A stretch of DNA of 64,000 nt from Phymorhynchus buccinoides (taxonomy: Eukaryota; Mollusca; Gastropoda; Neogastropoda; Raphitomidae): assembly GCA_017654935.2 (NCBI GenBank), contig CM065693.1, forward strand, positions 21,857,052 through 21,921,051, written 5' to 3'. The notes beneath the pieces are model-generated. The model saw nothing but the letters and a program-made list of their open reading frames with translations. It was not told where the DNA came from and searched no databases. Position numbers and translations under genes: made by a program. Below are positions 14,592 to 26,689 of this stretch, in pieces (the first letter of the stretch is position 1; each line of letters starts with the position of its first letter).

Positions 14592-15170
14592 CATTTTGAT
14601 CGTCAAAGAAATGCAAAGTGAATTTATAGGAAAACGTAAGCTACTAATCTTCTTTTTTTATTCATCAAAAAAGGCAACGGTCAATTTTTTTAGAAAACCG
14701 GCTTTATATCATTTTTGTTCCCATTTTGATCATCCAAAAAGGCAGTCTATAAGATAACATAGGCTACATATCTTTGTTTTCCATTTTGATCATTAAAAAA
14801 TAAAGCAAAGTCAATTTATAAGAAAACATAGGCTATATATCATTTTTCCATTTTGATCATTAAAAAATAAAAGCAGTCAATTTATAAGGAAACAGGCTAC
14901 ATATTATTTTTCCATTTTGATCATAAAAAAGCAAAGTCAAATTATAAGAAAACAGGCGACATATTATTTTTCCATTTTGATCATTGAAAAAGGCAAAGTC
15001 AGTTTATAAGAAAACAGGCTAAATATATTTTATTTCCATTTTGATAATTGAAAAAGGCAGAGTCAGTTTATAAGAAAACAGGCTACATATCATTTTTGTT
15101 TCCATGTTGATCATTAAATAAGCATACAGGAGAACTTATAAGAGAACATAAGCTACATATATTCTTTTCC
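14592..15170 (+). repeat. AT-rich tandem repeat of about 70-80 bp (arm A)
   Basis: Seven to eight diverged units contain cattttgatcattaaaaaa, then gcaaagtcaatttataag and aaaacaggctacatatcat. Unit length varies by deletions. There is no counterpart in arm B because that part of the locus is beyond the gap. Confidence 0.85.
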
Positions 15171-16836
15171 AAAGTACGTGTGAACTTGACTGCAAATAAT
15201 TTTATTTTTTATTTCAGCTACGAAATACTTAGCTTTGCTAATAAGGAGAACGTCTTCACTACAGTGCAAAAGACGTGCATTGTGTTGCGCCCATTGCACA
15301 CAAAGTATTGAAAATATAATTCAAAACAAAGGAGTGAAAACCAAAGTTCTTGCAGTTAAATCATCAAATAATTCATTAATTTTTCGCAACTTCTGATATG
15401 CAGACAAAGCAATTTGTTTTTAATTCTTCATTTGCTAAGACACATGCTCCTGTATAAGCCTGGAATCGGCGATCATTTCTTCCATAATTGAGTAGCTTTA
15501 ATTAATGTGCTGTATTTTTAGAAAGAATAGATTCTCAACATTTTTCTTTACCTAAATGATTGTCAGTTGACACTTGGCAGATTGGTATTCTGGTTGGTTA
15601 AATTTAATTAAAAGGGTTTTTGTTTGTCTTTACGTTTGTTTGCTTGGCTTATGTGTTTGTTTGTTTGTTTGTTTGTTTCCTGATTCCAAGGGTTGTGTAA
15701 GCATTATGCCAGCCGATCTAGAAAATGAATCTGGATGATTAAATCTGAAGTGTTTGGAAGATCAAATTCCCCGAGTTTACCCACAGCTTCTTCTAGTGTC
15801 TTTTATCAAAAGTTTCCTATTTACACAACTTTCATTTTGTTGTTCTGTTTTACTATAAAATCCTTGTGTTCATGGTGCTTTAGGCTTTGAGATTGATTTT
15901 TGATTTTTCTGTGAAATATTGTTTTTAAGAAATAAAAAGGGGTTGTTATTGTTGTTGCTGTTATTGTTGGTTTAAACCATTTTATTAGGTCCACAGTACA
16001 TGAACAAACATAGATAGTAAACATATCGGCAGCAACAAGCTAGAAGCTTATATTGTGCCATCTTTACATAGAAAAATATGGTTCGACGACTGTTGAACAC
16101 AGATAAATTAGATAGAAACATCAATATTGACTGACATCTGCCAATTGAATTGAAATGCAAACTATAGTAGAAAAGATAAGAAGAAGAGAAAAAGAACTCA
16201 TTTCTCAAACAGTGCAATCAGCATTAAGAAATACAGCAATACACAAATTTAAGAACATATTGTAGAAACACAGAATTGCATAAATGATTAGAAAAACAAA
16301 CAAGCAAACAAACAAATAATATAAAACAACAACAACAAAAAGAAGAGGAAGACGAAAATGACTTCTGTGAGCATGGGGGGAAATTTACTTGCTAAATAAG
16401 GATCCTTGTTATTGTTGTTGTTACATGACTGCGAATTTCTCCATGATCTTTCCCATGCGCGTAATTCTGTAATGTAACCTAATTTTATACAAGCAGGGTG
16501 TCTAACTCCACGGTGTTCGTGTCGTGTGTGGCTCAGCATACTGCCTAATGTCATCGTCATTATCTTCATAGTTTTTTTTGTCTCCAGCAGAATGCAGTTT
16601 TCCCTTACTCACGTGTACTGACCGGATGTTGGAGCTGCAAGGTTTCCTGTGGGTCTTAAAATGTGAAGCCAGTTACACACAAACGGCAACAAAACAAAAG
16701 CTGTCCGAACCTCAAACGCCGCACGAAAATCCGAGTTTACGACAGATTTGTTTTTTTTCTTTACAACCAAAATTTGGAATACATGTTTGTCATTCTTTAT
16801 TGGTGTAACTGAACCACGTTTTCATGGACTTTTTTG

Positions 16837-17946
16837 TTTGTGGCACAAGCCACAAACCTATAAATCACTCTGTCGGTCGGTCGGTCGGTCCAAAATTGTC
16901 ACACATATTGTAAAAGAGAAAGAAAAGTACAGACAGAAAAAAATACTTGGGCATAAAGTAACATTTCAGTTGTCATATCTACAGTCCTTAGGTATGGAAA
17001 GAATTGTATACTGAACAGAGCACATGATTCTTCATTTTAAAGCGTACAAAATAATAAACATACGTAATACAGACACTGCAACAGACACGACGAGTATGCG
17101 CTGCTTCTTTCGATGAGCATAAGTAGGATAAATAGTTTTAAATGTTTTCCAAAAGATATAAAAAGTTACGAAATGGTGCAGAGATAACATTCTGGTTTAC
17201 AGATTAAAATTATTGAAAAGCCAGGGGAGGCGACTCAGTATATGTAATGATTGGAGTGGTAAAAATAGACCGCTGGGCTGCAGTCTTGTGGAGTGAAAGC
17301 GTTTGATCAAAAATTGTGTGTGAAGAGCATAATGTAAATGCGCAACATTTCTCTTTCAAATTATATTTAAGAATTCTGCCACACGGCGATGCCCTTGTTT
17401 GTAGTTGAAATAGTCGCATGCCACAAACGATTGCGAATCGGCGCTTGGTTTTGTTTGTGGCACAAGCCACAAACCTATAACTCACTTTGTCTGTCTGTCG
17501 GTCCAAAATTGTCGCACATATTGTAAAAGAGAAAAAATTACTTGGGCATAAAGTAACATTTCAGTTGTCATATCTACAGTCCTTAGGTATGGAACGAAAT
17601 TTAAGCTTTACGTCCTCCCGGCCGAAGCCATATGGGACATTACTTTTTACTTGTGGATAGGTATGGAAAGAATTGTATACTGAACAGAGCACATGAATCT
17701 TCATTTTAAAGCGTACAAAATAATAAACATACGTAATACAGACACTGCAACAGACACGACGAGTATGCGGTGCTTCTTTCGATGAGCATAAGTAGGATAA
17801 ATAGTTTTAAATGTTTTCCAAAAGATATAAAAAAAATTACGAAATGGTGCAGAGATAACATTCTGGTTTACAGATTAAAATTATTGAAAAGCCAGGGGAG
17901 GCGACTCAGTGTATGTAATGATTGGAGTGGTAAAAATAGACCGCTG
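16837..17946 (+). repeat. Direct duplication of about 0.45-0.5 kb with GTTTGTGGC/GCCACAAAC ends (arm A)
   Basis: Unit 1 (16837-17275) and unit 2 (17454-17946) both begin tttgtggcacaagccacaaa, an 8-bp stem palindrome, and end gtggtaaaaatagaccgctg. Unit 2 has an extra stretch of about 70 bp (aagctttacgtcctcccggc within it). The motif GCCACAAACgattgcgaatc follows or precedes the units, so GCCACAAAC and GTTTGTGGC alternate along the block. No coding region. It may be a tandemly duplicated non-autonomous repeat. Confidence 0.75.
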
Positions 17947-18077
17947 CCACAAACGATTGCGAATCCGCGCTTGTTTTACTCCGTCTTGACAAGTTTTGAA
18001 GCCATGTCTGAAAAATGAACTTTAATCTTGAAAGCTTGGTCATGTCTTTTATATTGTAACGCAACAGTCATGAAGAA

Positions 18078-18108
18078 ATAATAATATAATAATAATAATA
18101 ATAATATA

Positions 18109-18140
<32 letters not shown>

Positions 18141-18143
18141 TAT
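18078..18143 (+). repeat. (TAA)n microsatellite (arm A)
   Basis: Runs of taa/ataat. Arm C holds the counterpart at 60746-60810 with different interruptions. Confidence 0.9.
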
Positions 18144-18298
18144 TAATGCATGCCCAGGTCAATGTAGGCCTAAATGATAGGGACTGGGTGATGAGTAGTA
18201 AAGGAAAAAAAAGTAAACAAGACTCCCAAAACAGTTTCCGACTGGTTTCTGATTCCCTGTAACAAACAAAAATGGAAAAACAACTTTCATGGTAAAGG

Positions 18299-18311
18299 TC
18301 ACACACACACA

Positions 18312-18408
<97 letters not shown>

Positions 18409-18412
18409 CACA
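18299..18412 (+). repeat. (CA)n/(GCAC)n microsatellite upstream of exon 5 (arm A)
   Basis: CA run, a short GCAC run and CA again, ending about 220 bp before the exon 5 acceptor. Arm C has a longer version at 60970-61113. Intronic CA repeats near exons can bind hnRNP L in animals; a role here is only a possibility. Confidence 0.95.
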
Positions 18413-18633
18413 CCGATTCTTGGGAAACCCCTCAGCTCTGACATCGGATTTGTACAAAGCACCACGTCAGGGCCTCCAGCACTCTCTCCGTCTTACTGTG
18501 GTGGTGGTGGTGGTGAACGAACTCACTTCACGGTGCTTGCATCAGACCCTGGCAGGAGAGAAAGAGCGGTACGGGGTGGCCGCTCGTTGCACGTGCGTGG
18601 CGGCGGCTAGCACGTGGCGTGTTGCTGTTGCAG

Positions 18634-18744
18634 ATTCCCCGCTACATCATCACGCTGCATGAGCTGCTGGCCCACACTCCCCACGACCACGTGGAGAGGC
18701 AGAGCCTGGAGTATGCCAAGAGCAAGCTGGAGGAGCTCTCCAGG
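18634..18744 (+). CDS. Rasgrf: RasGRF exon 5: DH domain (arm A copy)
   Basis: This 111-bp exon is identical in frame and boundaries to the arm C copy and encodes [12 protein letters not shown] through SKLEELSR. The acceptor is preceded by gttgctgttgcag and the donor is agg/gtcagt. The hairpin at 18775 starts 30 nt downstream of the donor. Confidence 0.97.
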
Positions 18745-18774
18745 GTCAGTATCGTATTGAACGGGTATTATCAG

Positions 18775-18914
18775 TTATTAGGATTTTGGGGTGAGATATT
18801 GCTTTTATCCTATCTCTCGAGCCTTGGTTTATCACACGGGGTACACGGGGTGTGATAAACAGCAAGGCTCGAGAGATAGGATAAAAGCAATATCTCACTC
18901 CAAAATCCTAATAA
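18775..18914. repeat. 140-nt near-perfect hairpin in the exon 5 intron (arm A)
   Basis: Two arms of about 63-65 nt run from ttattaggattttgg through gatattgcttttatcctatc and tctcgagccttg to tttatcacac, and return as the complement. By eye the arms differ by one mismatch and a 2-nt bulge, around a loop of about 12 nt (ggggtacacggg). It starts 30 nt after the exon 5 donor. It could be a MITE, or a transcribed hairpin, since it lies within the pre-mRNA. A direct target duplication is not obvious. Confidence 0.85.
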
Positions 18915-18923
18915 CGGAACGTC

Positions 18924-19032
18924 TTTATTGTCCTTTGCCGATCTACGATCGCAATGAATTCGTTTGTGTATGTTTCTTTGTTTTTTTGTCCTTTGCCGAT
19001 CTACGATTCGTTTGTGTATGTTTCTTTGTGTT
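18924..19032 (+). repeat. Short tandem duplication after the hairpin (arm A)
   Basis: The sequence tgtcctttgccgatctacga followed by ttcgtttgtgtatgtttctt occurs twice in a row; the first copy carries an extra tcgcaatgaa. Arm C has the same pair at 61625-61735 with several changes in the second copy. Confidence 0.7.
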
Positions 19033-20139
19033 TTATTGTTTGTTTGTTTGGGGGGTTTTTTCTCCTGTCTGTCCCAAGGATAGCTCCCGAACCGCTTGAC
19101 AGAATCACTTCACATTTTGTGTGGTGGTGTGTCACCATGAGGGAAAGGCATCCGCGCATCAATTATCGCCGTCCTGACCTTGACCTTGTTACAGTCATGT
19201 TTTGGGACTGATTCTATATAATAATCTCTTTTTTAAAGATTCTAGAATCTACACCTCTCAAATGAAGGTGGTCCGTGACTATTTTGTGCCTGGTACTTTC
19301 GTCTGACGACGAGGCCCATGGTAGAGCAAGAATGAGTGCTGTATGATAAATACTTTCCCCCGGTAATGGTAAACCATATTGTACAGATTTGTGATTTGGG
19401 AGTGAGCGTGACTGTCCAACAGCTTGATCGTTTTGGAATGACTATGAATGTTAAGCTACGAGGTGTGTGCACTGGGTTTTCGTCGTTGCAGCTTGAGGAT
19501 TAGTTGGCCATTGGGGGACTTTCCCCGACACCAGTTGGTTTTGAATCGACAAGCGGAGAGAATGGGGATATTTGGATGTCCCTTGGACAAGGAATGTCCA
19601 CTATAAGCAAATTACAGCCCAGCTTTTTTGTGGTTTTTTTTAATAGCAGCTGCTTTCTCTGCAGAATCTGGAGGTCAAAGTCAATGGGACACAATAGATT
19701 AGCACACACGCGCGTGTGCGCACACACACACACATATTATATACACACATGCATACGCCGCGCACGCACACGACGCACACACGCGCACGCACACGCACAC
19801 ACACACACGTGAACGTAACCTTTACACTTTGTATCCTTAGTATAAATATTCTTATCTGTACCCATGCCCATATCGAATCTGTATTGCTAAAAAAAATCGG
19901 GACTTTACTGGTTTTGCACTGCCTCAGGGCATTGCCTCCAGGATCGTTCCCACCCGGACTTTGTATCTACTAATGCCCACGATGTGTCTGTTCCAGACCG
20001 GAGGACGTTAAACAGAATTTCACCATGCCCCTAAAACAGGGGTCAAAGGGTTGCAGTGTTTTGATTGATTGATTGATTGATTTGATTTGATTGAGTGGAG
20101 TGAGCGTGACTGCTTGATTGACTGGTTAACTCTGACTGG

Positions 20140-20270
20140 TTAACTCTGGTTGATTACCTGACTGATTTGCTCAAGGATGGGTTGATTGGCTGTATGTACA
20201 CAACGTGTTGATTACCTGACTGATTTGCTCAATGATGGGTTGATTGGCTGTGTGTACACAACGTGTGGTG
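20140..20270 (+). repeat. 65-bp tandem duplication before exon 6 (arm A)
   Basis: gttgattacctgactgattt followed by gctcaaggatgggttgattg and gctgtatgtacacaacgtg occurs twice, ending about 30 bp before the exon 6 acceptor. Arm C has the same pair at 62829-62947. Confidence 0.85.
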
Positions 20271-20297
20271 GTGGTGGTGGTTGTTGCCTGGCTGCAG

Positions 20298-20416
20298 GTG
20301 ATGCACGATGAAGTGAGCGAGACGGAGAACATCCGCAAGAACCTGGCCATCGAGCGCATGATCATCGAGGGCTGCGACATCCTGCTGTGACGTCAACCAG
20401 ACCTTCGTCAGACAAG
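20298..20416 (+). CDS. Rasgrf: RasGRF exon 6: end of DH domain (arm A copy, one-base insertion)
   Basis: Same exon as 62975-63092 but 119 bp long. After [17 protein letters not shown] and EGCDILL the sequence reads ctgctgtgacgtc where arm C has ctgctggacgtc. The extra t creates an in-frame TGA and shifts the rest of the exon. It lies about 600 bp from the gap edge and next to an 85-nt G-run, so a sequencing error is likely. A real null allele would truncate the protein inside DH, before the second PH and CDC25 domains. Confidence 0.93.
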
Positions 20417-20433
20417 GTCAGGGCGGGTCAGGC

Positions 20434-20440
20434 TGGGGGT

Positions 20441-20490
<50 letters not shown>

Positions 20491-20520
20491 GGGGGCGGGG
20501 GGGGGGGGTGGGAGGGGGGG
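20434..20520 (+). repeat. Poly-G tract just after exon 6 (arm A)
   Basis: About 85 nt of nearly pure G begins 18 nt after the exon 6 donor on the coding strand, so the pre-mRNA would carry it. It can form G-quadruplexes. The length is unreliable at this composition. Confidence 0.9.
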
Positions 20521-20769
20521 ACAGGTGTGGGTGGTGGTTTTGTGTGTGTGTTTGTGTATGTGAGTGTTTCTCTGTGTGTCTGTGCGTGTGTGCTTTTGTG
20601 AGTATGTATGTGTGGTGTTCTTCAGTGTATAACGTCCTCCCACCCCAGTAAACGTGATTCAGACAGATGGTGTGTGTGTGTGAGTGTGCGTGTGCGTGCG
20701 CATGTGTGTGTGTGTGTGGTGTGCGTGCGTGCGCGCGTGTGTGTGTGTCTGTCTCTCCTCTGTCCATCT

Positions 20770-21000
20770 GTGTATCTCTCTCTCTCTCTCTCTCTCTCTC
20801 GCTCTAGCTCTCCTCTCCTCTGTCTCTCTCTCTCTCTCTCTCGTCTCTCTCTCCCTCTCTCATTCCTCTCTCTCTCTCCTCTCGATACGATCTTTGATTT
20901 TGTTTCATATTATTATAATCAGTTTTGTAATATAATGATGTTTTTGTTTATCCTGTACCCCTTAAAGGCCTAAAGATAAATCATAGTGCACTCTCCTCTC
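20770..21000 (+). repeat. CT-rich DNA up to the gap (arm A)
   Basis: Interrupted CT tracts at 20775-20882, then an AT-rich stretch with ttcatattattataatcag, then ctctcctctc at the gap. Arm C holds the same order at 63420-63740 with longer, purer CT tracts, which explains why the assembly stopped here. Confidence 0.85.
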
Positions 21001-21500
21001 NNNNNNNNNNNNNNNNNNNNNNNNNNNNNNNNNNNNNNNNNNNNNNNNNNNNNNNNNNNNNNNNNNNNNNNNNNNNNNNNNNNNNNNNNNNNNNNNNNNN
21101 NNNNNNNNNNNNNNNNNNNNNNNNNNNNNNNNNNNNNNNNNNNNNNNNNNNNNNNNNNNNNNNNNNNNNNNNNNNNNNNNNNNNNNNNNNNNNNNNNNNN
21201 NNNNNNNNNNNNNNNNNNNNNNNNNNNNNNNNNNNNNNNNNNNNNNNNNNNNNNNNNNNNNNNNNNNNNNNNNNNNNNNNNNNNNNNNNNNNNNNNNNNN
21301 NNNNNNNNNNNNNNNNNNNNNNNNNNNNNNNNNNNNNNNNNNNNNNNNNNNNNNNNNNNNNNNNNNNNNNNNNNNNNNNNNNNNNNNNNNNNNNNNNNNN
21401 NNNNNNNNNNNNNNNNNNNNNNNNNNNNNNNNNNNNNNNNNNNNNNNNNNNNNNNNNNNNNNNNNNNNNNNNNNNNNNNNNNNNNNNNNNNNNNNNNNNN
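21001..21500. other. Assembly gap of 500 N
   Basis: The gap is exactly 500 unknown bases, a conventional filler length for scaffolding gaps of unknown size, so the true distance is not known. The left flank stops in a CT-rich tract that matches arm C near 63640-63660. The right flank begins at sequence matching arm A near 12880 in reverse orientation. The two flanks are therefore not adjacent in either copy of the locus. Roughly 8 kb present in A (12880-20990) has no counterpart in B. Confidence 0.97.
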
Positions 21501-22454
21501 TAGGCTTGATGCATGCATGCTCTGGGTCTATCTAACAAAAATTAATCTTGGGGATTAAAACGATGAACTAGCAGATATCGAGGAGTGATTAGTGGGTAAA
21601 CAATAAGAATACACAAAGTGTTTAGCTCTAAATTCTTGATTATTGTTTTGTGAATTAGGTCCCATGCACCGCTCTGTATATATAAAAACAACAACTCCAC
21701 AACCTACCGCACGTATCCTATGAGCTAACTACTATGTAAAGGATAGACAAAGTATGAAATAGGGAATGGTAAAATAAGGAGGAAAGATGGAGGCAGGAAA
21801 TGGGTGAAAAAGGGAAAGAGTGGACAGAAAGAATGAATGGTGATTGTGCAAAGTGAGGAAAGGTGGTTTGGGCATGACTGCTGAATAAAGAAAGACAGAA
21901 CATATGTCTATCCCCAACATTAGGCTAAATCACTTTTTTTATGCAAAAACAAAACCAAACCCAAGGCCCAAGAGCCCAGCAGTTAATGAAAAAAATGACC
22001 CTAGCAGTTTTGAAAAAGAGAGGAGTTAAGGGCCTTGCCCTATCATCTTCATCACTCCTCATCTTCATATGATATTGTGCAGCTCAATTTATTTAGGAAA
22101 GCATATCACATTGACTCAACTGAAGTTTTGTAGATTTGGGTCTTTTTGACTAATCAAGGGCAGTCATTTTTGTGGTTGTTATCATTTATTTGTATTAGTT
22201 ATCTATTTAATTTAATTATTCGTTGTTTACACTAAATTACACCCTGAACTTGCTAATTAGGCCTATTTTGGAGAATAAAACACACACAAGCGGACACAAA
22301 ACAAAAGCATCTGTTTGATTCTCTACTACAGTAATACAGTCGCACTCCGCACTGGCTTGTAAAAGATTTGATTCACAAGGGAGGAACTATTGTAAACTTA
22401 CCACATATATAATATGACTTGTTGCGCCCCTATTCCTAAAAGATTCCTGCTCTG

Positions 22455-22489
22455 AGAAGAGAGAGAGAGATAGGAGAGAGAGAAGAGAG

Positions 22490-22537
<48 letters not shown>

Positions 22538-22551
22538 AGAGAGAGAGAGAG
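22455..22551 (-). repeat. (GA)n microsatellite (arm B)
   Basis: Shortened and interrupted counterpart of the CT tract at 11807-11929, in the error-rich part of arm B close to the gap. Confidence 0.95.
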
Positions 22552-24701
22552 CATACGTGCAGCCACTTGTACATTTACATATATTATCTTGAGGCAAACA
22601 ATTTGAAAAATGCTTTGCAACAAATTCATACTGTAAACGAAATCTCAAACAAAACGTGCACACAAACTAAGAGAGTAGGCCGGAACTGAATTGATATAAC
22701 TGATAATTAATCACACCATAACGAAGATCAGACAGCTCCGACTCACTAAGTAATAACAGAAATGTTTGCAAAAAAAACAGACAAAACAAGTAAGAAAACC
22801 CAAGATCAAACTCAGAAATAAAAAGAAATCTTAAAACTAACAAATTAGGCACTATCATCAAACAGCCCCTGATAACGCTTTCAGAACACAAAACCTAAAA
22901 CAAGAACTAACATGAAGTTACTTATTTGTATCGTTAATCATTAATGATACGCAATAATAATAATAACAACAACATCAACAAAAGAAGCTACAAGCAAAAA
23001 GCACAATGCGCATGCAGATCTCATGCAAAGGGGAAACAAAATCAGTGTACAATGTTTTAAACAGCGTAACCGGTCCCTTGTAAACTTGATGCAAAAAGCA
23101 CGCGGGAATAACATACGCCCTACACACACGCACAGCATTCCCTCAGTCAAGACGACTAAAATCAACCACACTGTACTAATCAATAGCCAAGGTAACTAAA
23201 ACTGCTTGCCAGGACTGTGGTGGGAGATTTCCAGCCTTCCTTGTTACGGTAATTTGAAAACAAAATGCATCAAGATAAAGGTGCTTCAAGAGAGGTATGC
23301 ACAGATATACCGGAGAAAGCACGGACGGGCACCATTCATGTTAATTGAACAGCACAAAGTTAGCACGCACAAACAAACAGACGAACAATAGTAACGTAAA
23401 TGTGTCGAATTACAAAATCTGCCTTTGTCAAAACACCCCGAGAGTTCTTTGACCGTAAGGACAAACGACCCAATTCTCTCAGTTTCTGTGAATGCTACCA
23501 AAAAGCCTAAACGCTACAAAGAGTGATTACTTCGCAGCCTACACACCTGTGAAACAACCCCCAACAATTTTAGACAACGATTTAATCTGAAAGTTGCACT
23601 TTTTGTTCAACCTTCTCGCCACCCCCCCCCCCTCGCCGCAAACAAACAAACAAACACAATTGTTGCCTTCTAAAAAGCACCTGTTAATACAAGTAAACTG
23701 AAAATGGAAACAAAGAAACTAAACGTACACATTACGACACTTTGCTCCAGAACCAGGACTTCCTCGATGAAATCATTTTTATAGGCAAGTTTCACCAGTA
23801 TTTTATGTATGTATTCACCAATTTTAACTTAGTGTTCTATATCAATCAAACCACCAAAATAAAACCCGCTAATTTCTTATTTAGAATCACAAGCAGACAC
23901 ATAAATAAATAAATATATGACAAATAATCTCAACATTTTGGAAAGAACTGTGAGAGAAAATAGTCTCTCAAATAAAATGTTAGCCATCTCGAGTCCTTTC
24001 TTAGACAGGCTGCAAAAATCAAGATTAGGAAGATAGGTTGAGCAAAATACTATTTTGAAATGAAATAATTTGTAACTGCGGAGAGGGTAGTACAATAACG
24101 GCAACACATACATTAGATTTATTATGTTAGCTACAAACGTGTGGGCAGTAGAGTGTGCTGTTTTGTGGGTGCATGATATGTCTAATGGCTATGCGGATGA
24201 TGGGTCTGTGCATATCTAAGGGAGAACATGTGAAGAGAAGCAATCGTATAGTTCACTTTACCACCTACCACACCTACATAGGTTAAGACAATGGATTCAA
24301 TGAAATCAACTTCTCTGACCTCTGTGGAGCACAATTCGGCAATATGTTTGACTAAAGGAACTAAGGGAACTTTGGAATGAGTGACGAAACTACTAAAGAG
24401 AATGAAGTGCAAGTGGCCATGTGTGATGTAGAAGAGAAAATTTAAAACTAAAGGGAAAGGAAACAAAAGAAGAAGAATGAGAAGACATACTGCTAAGAAA
24501 AAAGAAACACCAACAGAATGATGGCTAGAGAAACATTTCTCAAAGATGGGGAAAAAAACATAACCATGGACAAGGGTAGTTGAAAACAAACAAAATCAAG
24601 GAAGGAACAAAGGAGAAGGAAAAGATAATTATTAGTACAGGGAGCAGAGGTAGTTGGATGGATGAAGGATGAGGGCGAATGGAAGAGGAGGATGTACCCA
24701 C

Positions 24702-24845
24702 CTGGTGCATAGGATAAGTAAGGAAGGTCTCCAGAGTTCGGCCCTGACAGTCCCCCTTCTCGGGGTCAATGTGCCCGTGGCCGTGACTGTGGTGGCTGAA
24801 TCGGTGGATCGAGCTCGACTCGAGCTTCTGCTTCAGGGTAGCGGC
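24702..24845 (-). CDS. Rasgrf: RasGRF alternative exon 4 (arm B copy)
   Basis: Minus-strand copy of the 48-codon histidine-rich exon, with the same acceptor and donor and an intact frame. The upstream flank differs from A and C only in short GT/GTGG run lengths. See the arm C entry for the functional reading. Confidence 0.82.
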
Positions 24846-26333
24846 CTGCGTCACACAAAGCAGCCGCAATCCTAGACCGTGACCCCACTGCAAGCCCAGC
24901 CACCGACTAGCGGGCGCAGCAGGTACGTCCCCCGTGGCACGTGTGAGGGAGAGAGAGATAGAGACAGCAAAGAGCGTGTGTGTGTGGTGGGTGGTGGGTG
25001 GTGGTGGTGGGTGTGTGAAACAAACCCACGAAGAGAAAACCAGTGTCCACAACACTCAGCCACGACACAAGGGCCTGGGTTACGTTCGACATCACTGGGG
25101 GCTGCAGAACGAAATCAGGGGAGGATGGGGGGTACATCACATTACGGACGAACCTCCAGGGGGGTGGGGTGGGGGGTGCAGCACACCGCTGAATACCCTC
25201 TAGCTCTAGGGGGGTGTTTTAGCCATAGAACATCCCCCAGGGGGTGCATTACACCACAGAACAAACCACCAGACGACAACGCTACTCCACGGGGGGAAGG
25301 AACACCAGGCCAGTCAAAACTCAACAGGTGAAAAACCCAATGAGGGGAGAGATTGGGTAATTCAACACACAGAGGGAGAACCGAAGTCTGTGAGTAATGA
25401 GTCACACAGGCGCAAGGGACACCAAACTCAGAAGAAGACATAAACAGAGACAAGCGTTGCAGGTAAAACTTAAAACAGCATCAGTAGAACAGTAGCGGGT
25501 CACACAACATTTTGTTGGTTGAAACTAAAATGTGTGACGACGAATCGTACAAGACTTGGTGCGAAAACAAGACCGAAACAACACAGAAGTTACCCACACA
25601 AATCTTAGTGCAGTGAACGAAAGAAAACTACGAACAAAAACCGAACCAAACTAACCAAAGTTTCACGTAAACAACAAGGTAAAGGCAACAGACTCTTCAT
25701 ACGTATGAGAGATAAACCAGGCAGGAATGTTACACCCAACGGAGAATTAACATCACTGTGAAGTATCGGAAAAACGGAAACAAGACAATGTATGCAATTA
25801 AGTTGATCCAACGAAAGATACAAAAACAAAATGTAGAAAGACCGATGGCGACAAGATGTATTGCACACATTTGTCCGGGGGGGGGTAGCCTAAAATGTAA
25901 TGATCATAGAGTTCTGAAAAGATGCATAGCTCGTAATGTTTTTGAAAAACATTGGGATAGAAATAATTCTGATAATGTTAAACTGAACTAAACGGATACT
26001 GCGAGTGTCACATAGAGGGGGTTAAATGGAATAAATACTGTGGGAAAATGAACAGACGCCATTATAAACAACAATAACAACAAAAACACCTCCCTGAAAA
26101 CAACACACATTGGTATACAAAGTTAATGTTAGTAGAAATGTATGGGTTTTGCTGTCCAAACTATAGCAGAGATCCCTGATCAAATTGTGTTTCTTAAATG
26201 TATGGTGAACTGGGACAAAACCCGAGGACAGATTTAAAAAAGAAAGAAAAGACACATAAGACAGAGAACAGTGGGGCAGTGGGTGCATGGATGTTTGTTG
26301 TGGAGCTGGACGACCCCGCTCCCTCCACGAGTC

Positions 26334-26689
26334 TCTCCCCGTGGGAATACCGGGGGGGTCTTTCGTAAAAATAGTTCCGATCACCTTCTGGAAGTTCTGT
26401 GCTTGTAACTTCCTCTAATCTGCCACTCTCTTTGACTCTGCCTTTTTTCCTTTGCTTTCTGTCATCTACTATCTTTCTGACTTATTGGCCTATTCTCCTG
26501 CCTTTTTTCAAAAAAAAAAAAAAAAAAAAATCTTCCAAATAATTTGTTCTCCTTTCAGCTCCTCCGAAATCGGAATGTGTTGGCTGTACGCAGCGGGGAG
26601 ACCAGTGAAAACTGAAAACCGGACACATACGTACCTTACCCATTATGGCCATATGGCCTGGGGAACGCAGAAGAAGAAGAAGAAGAAAG
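26334..26689 (+). repeat. Dispersed repeat with (GAA)n end (arm B)
   Basis: Arm B counterpart of the 7756-8090 copy, here in + orientation. It contains a 20-nt A-run near 26511-26530 where arms A and C have fewer T/A bases. Confidence 0.6.

Larger units (their letters stand above)
18915..20297 (+). other. Intron between exons 5 and 6 (arm A; same DNA at 61615-62974 in C)
   Basis: It holds the short tandem duplication after the hairpin, a CA/CG-rich tract at 19704-19810 and a 65-bp tandem duplication. No exon is recognised. Confidence 0.7.

Noticed and set aside
20970..21558. Open frames across the N run
   Set aside because: They consist of unknown residues and have no evidential value.
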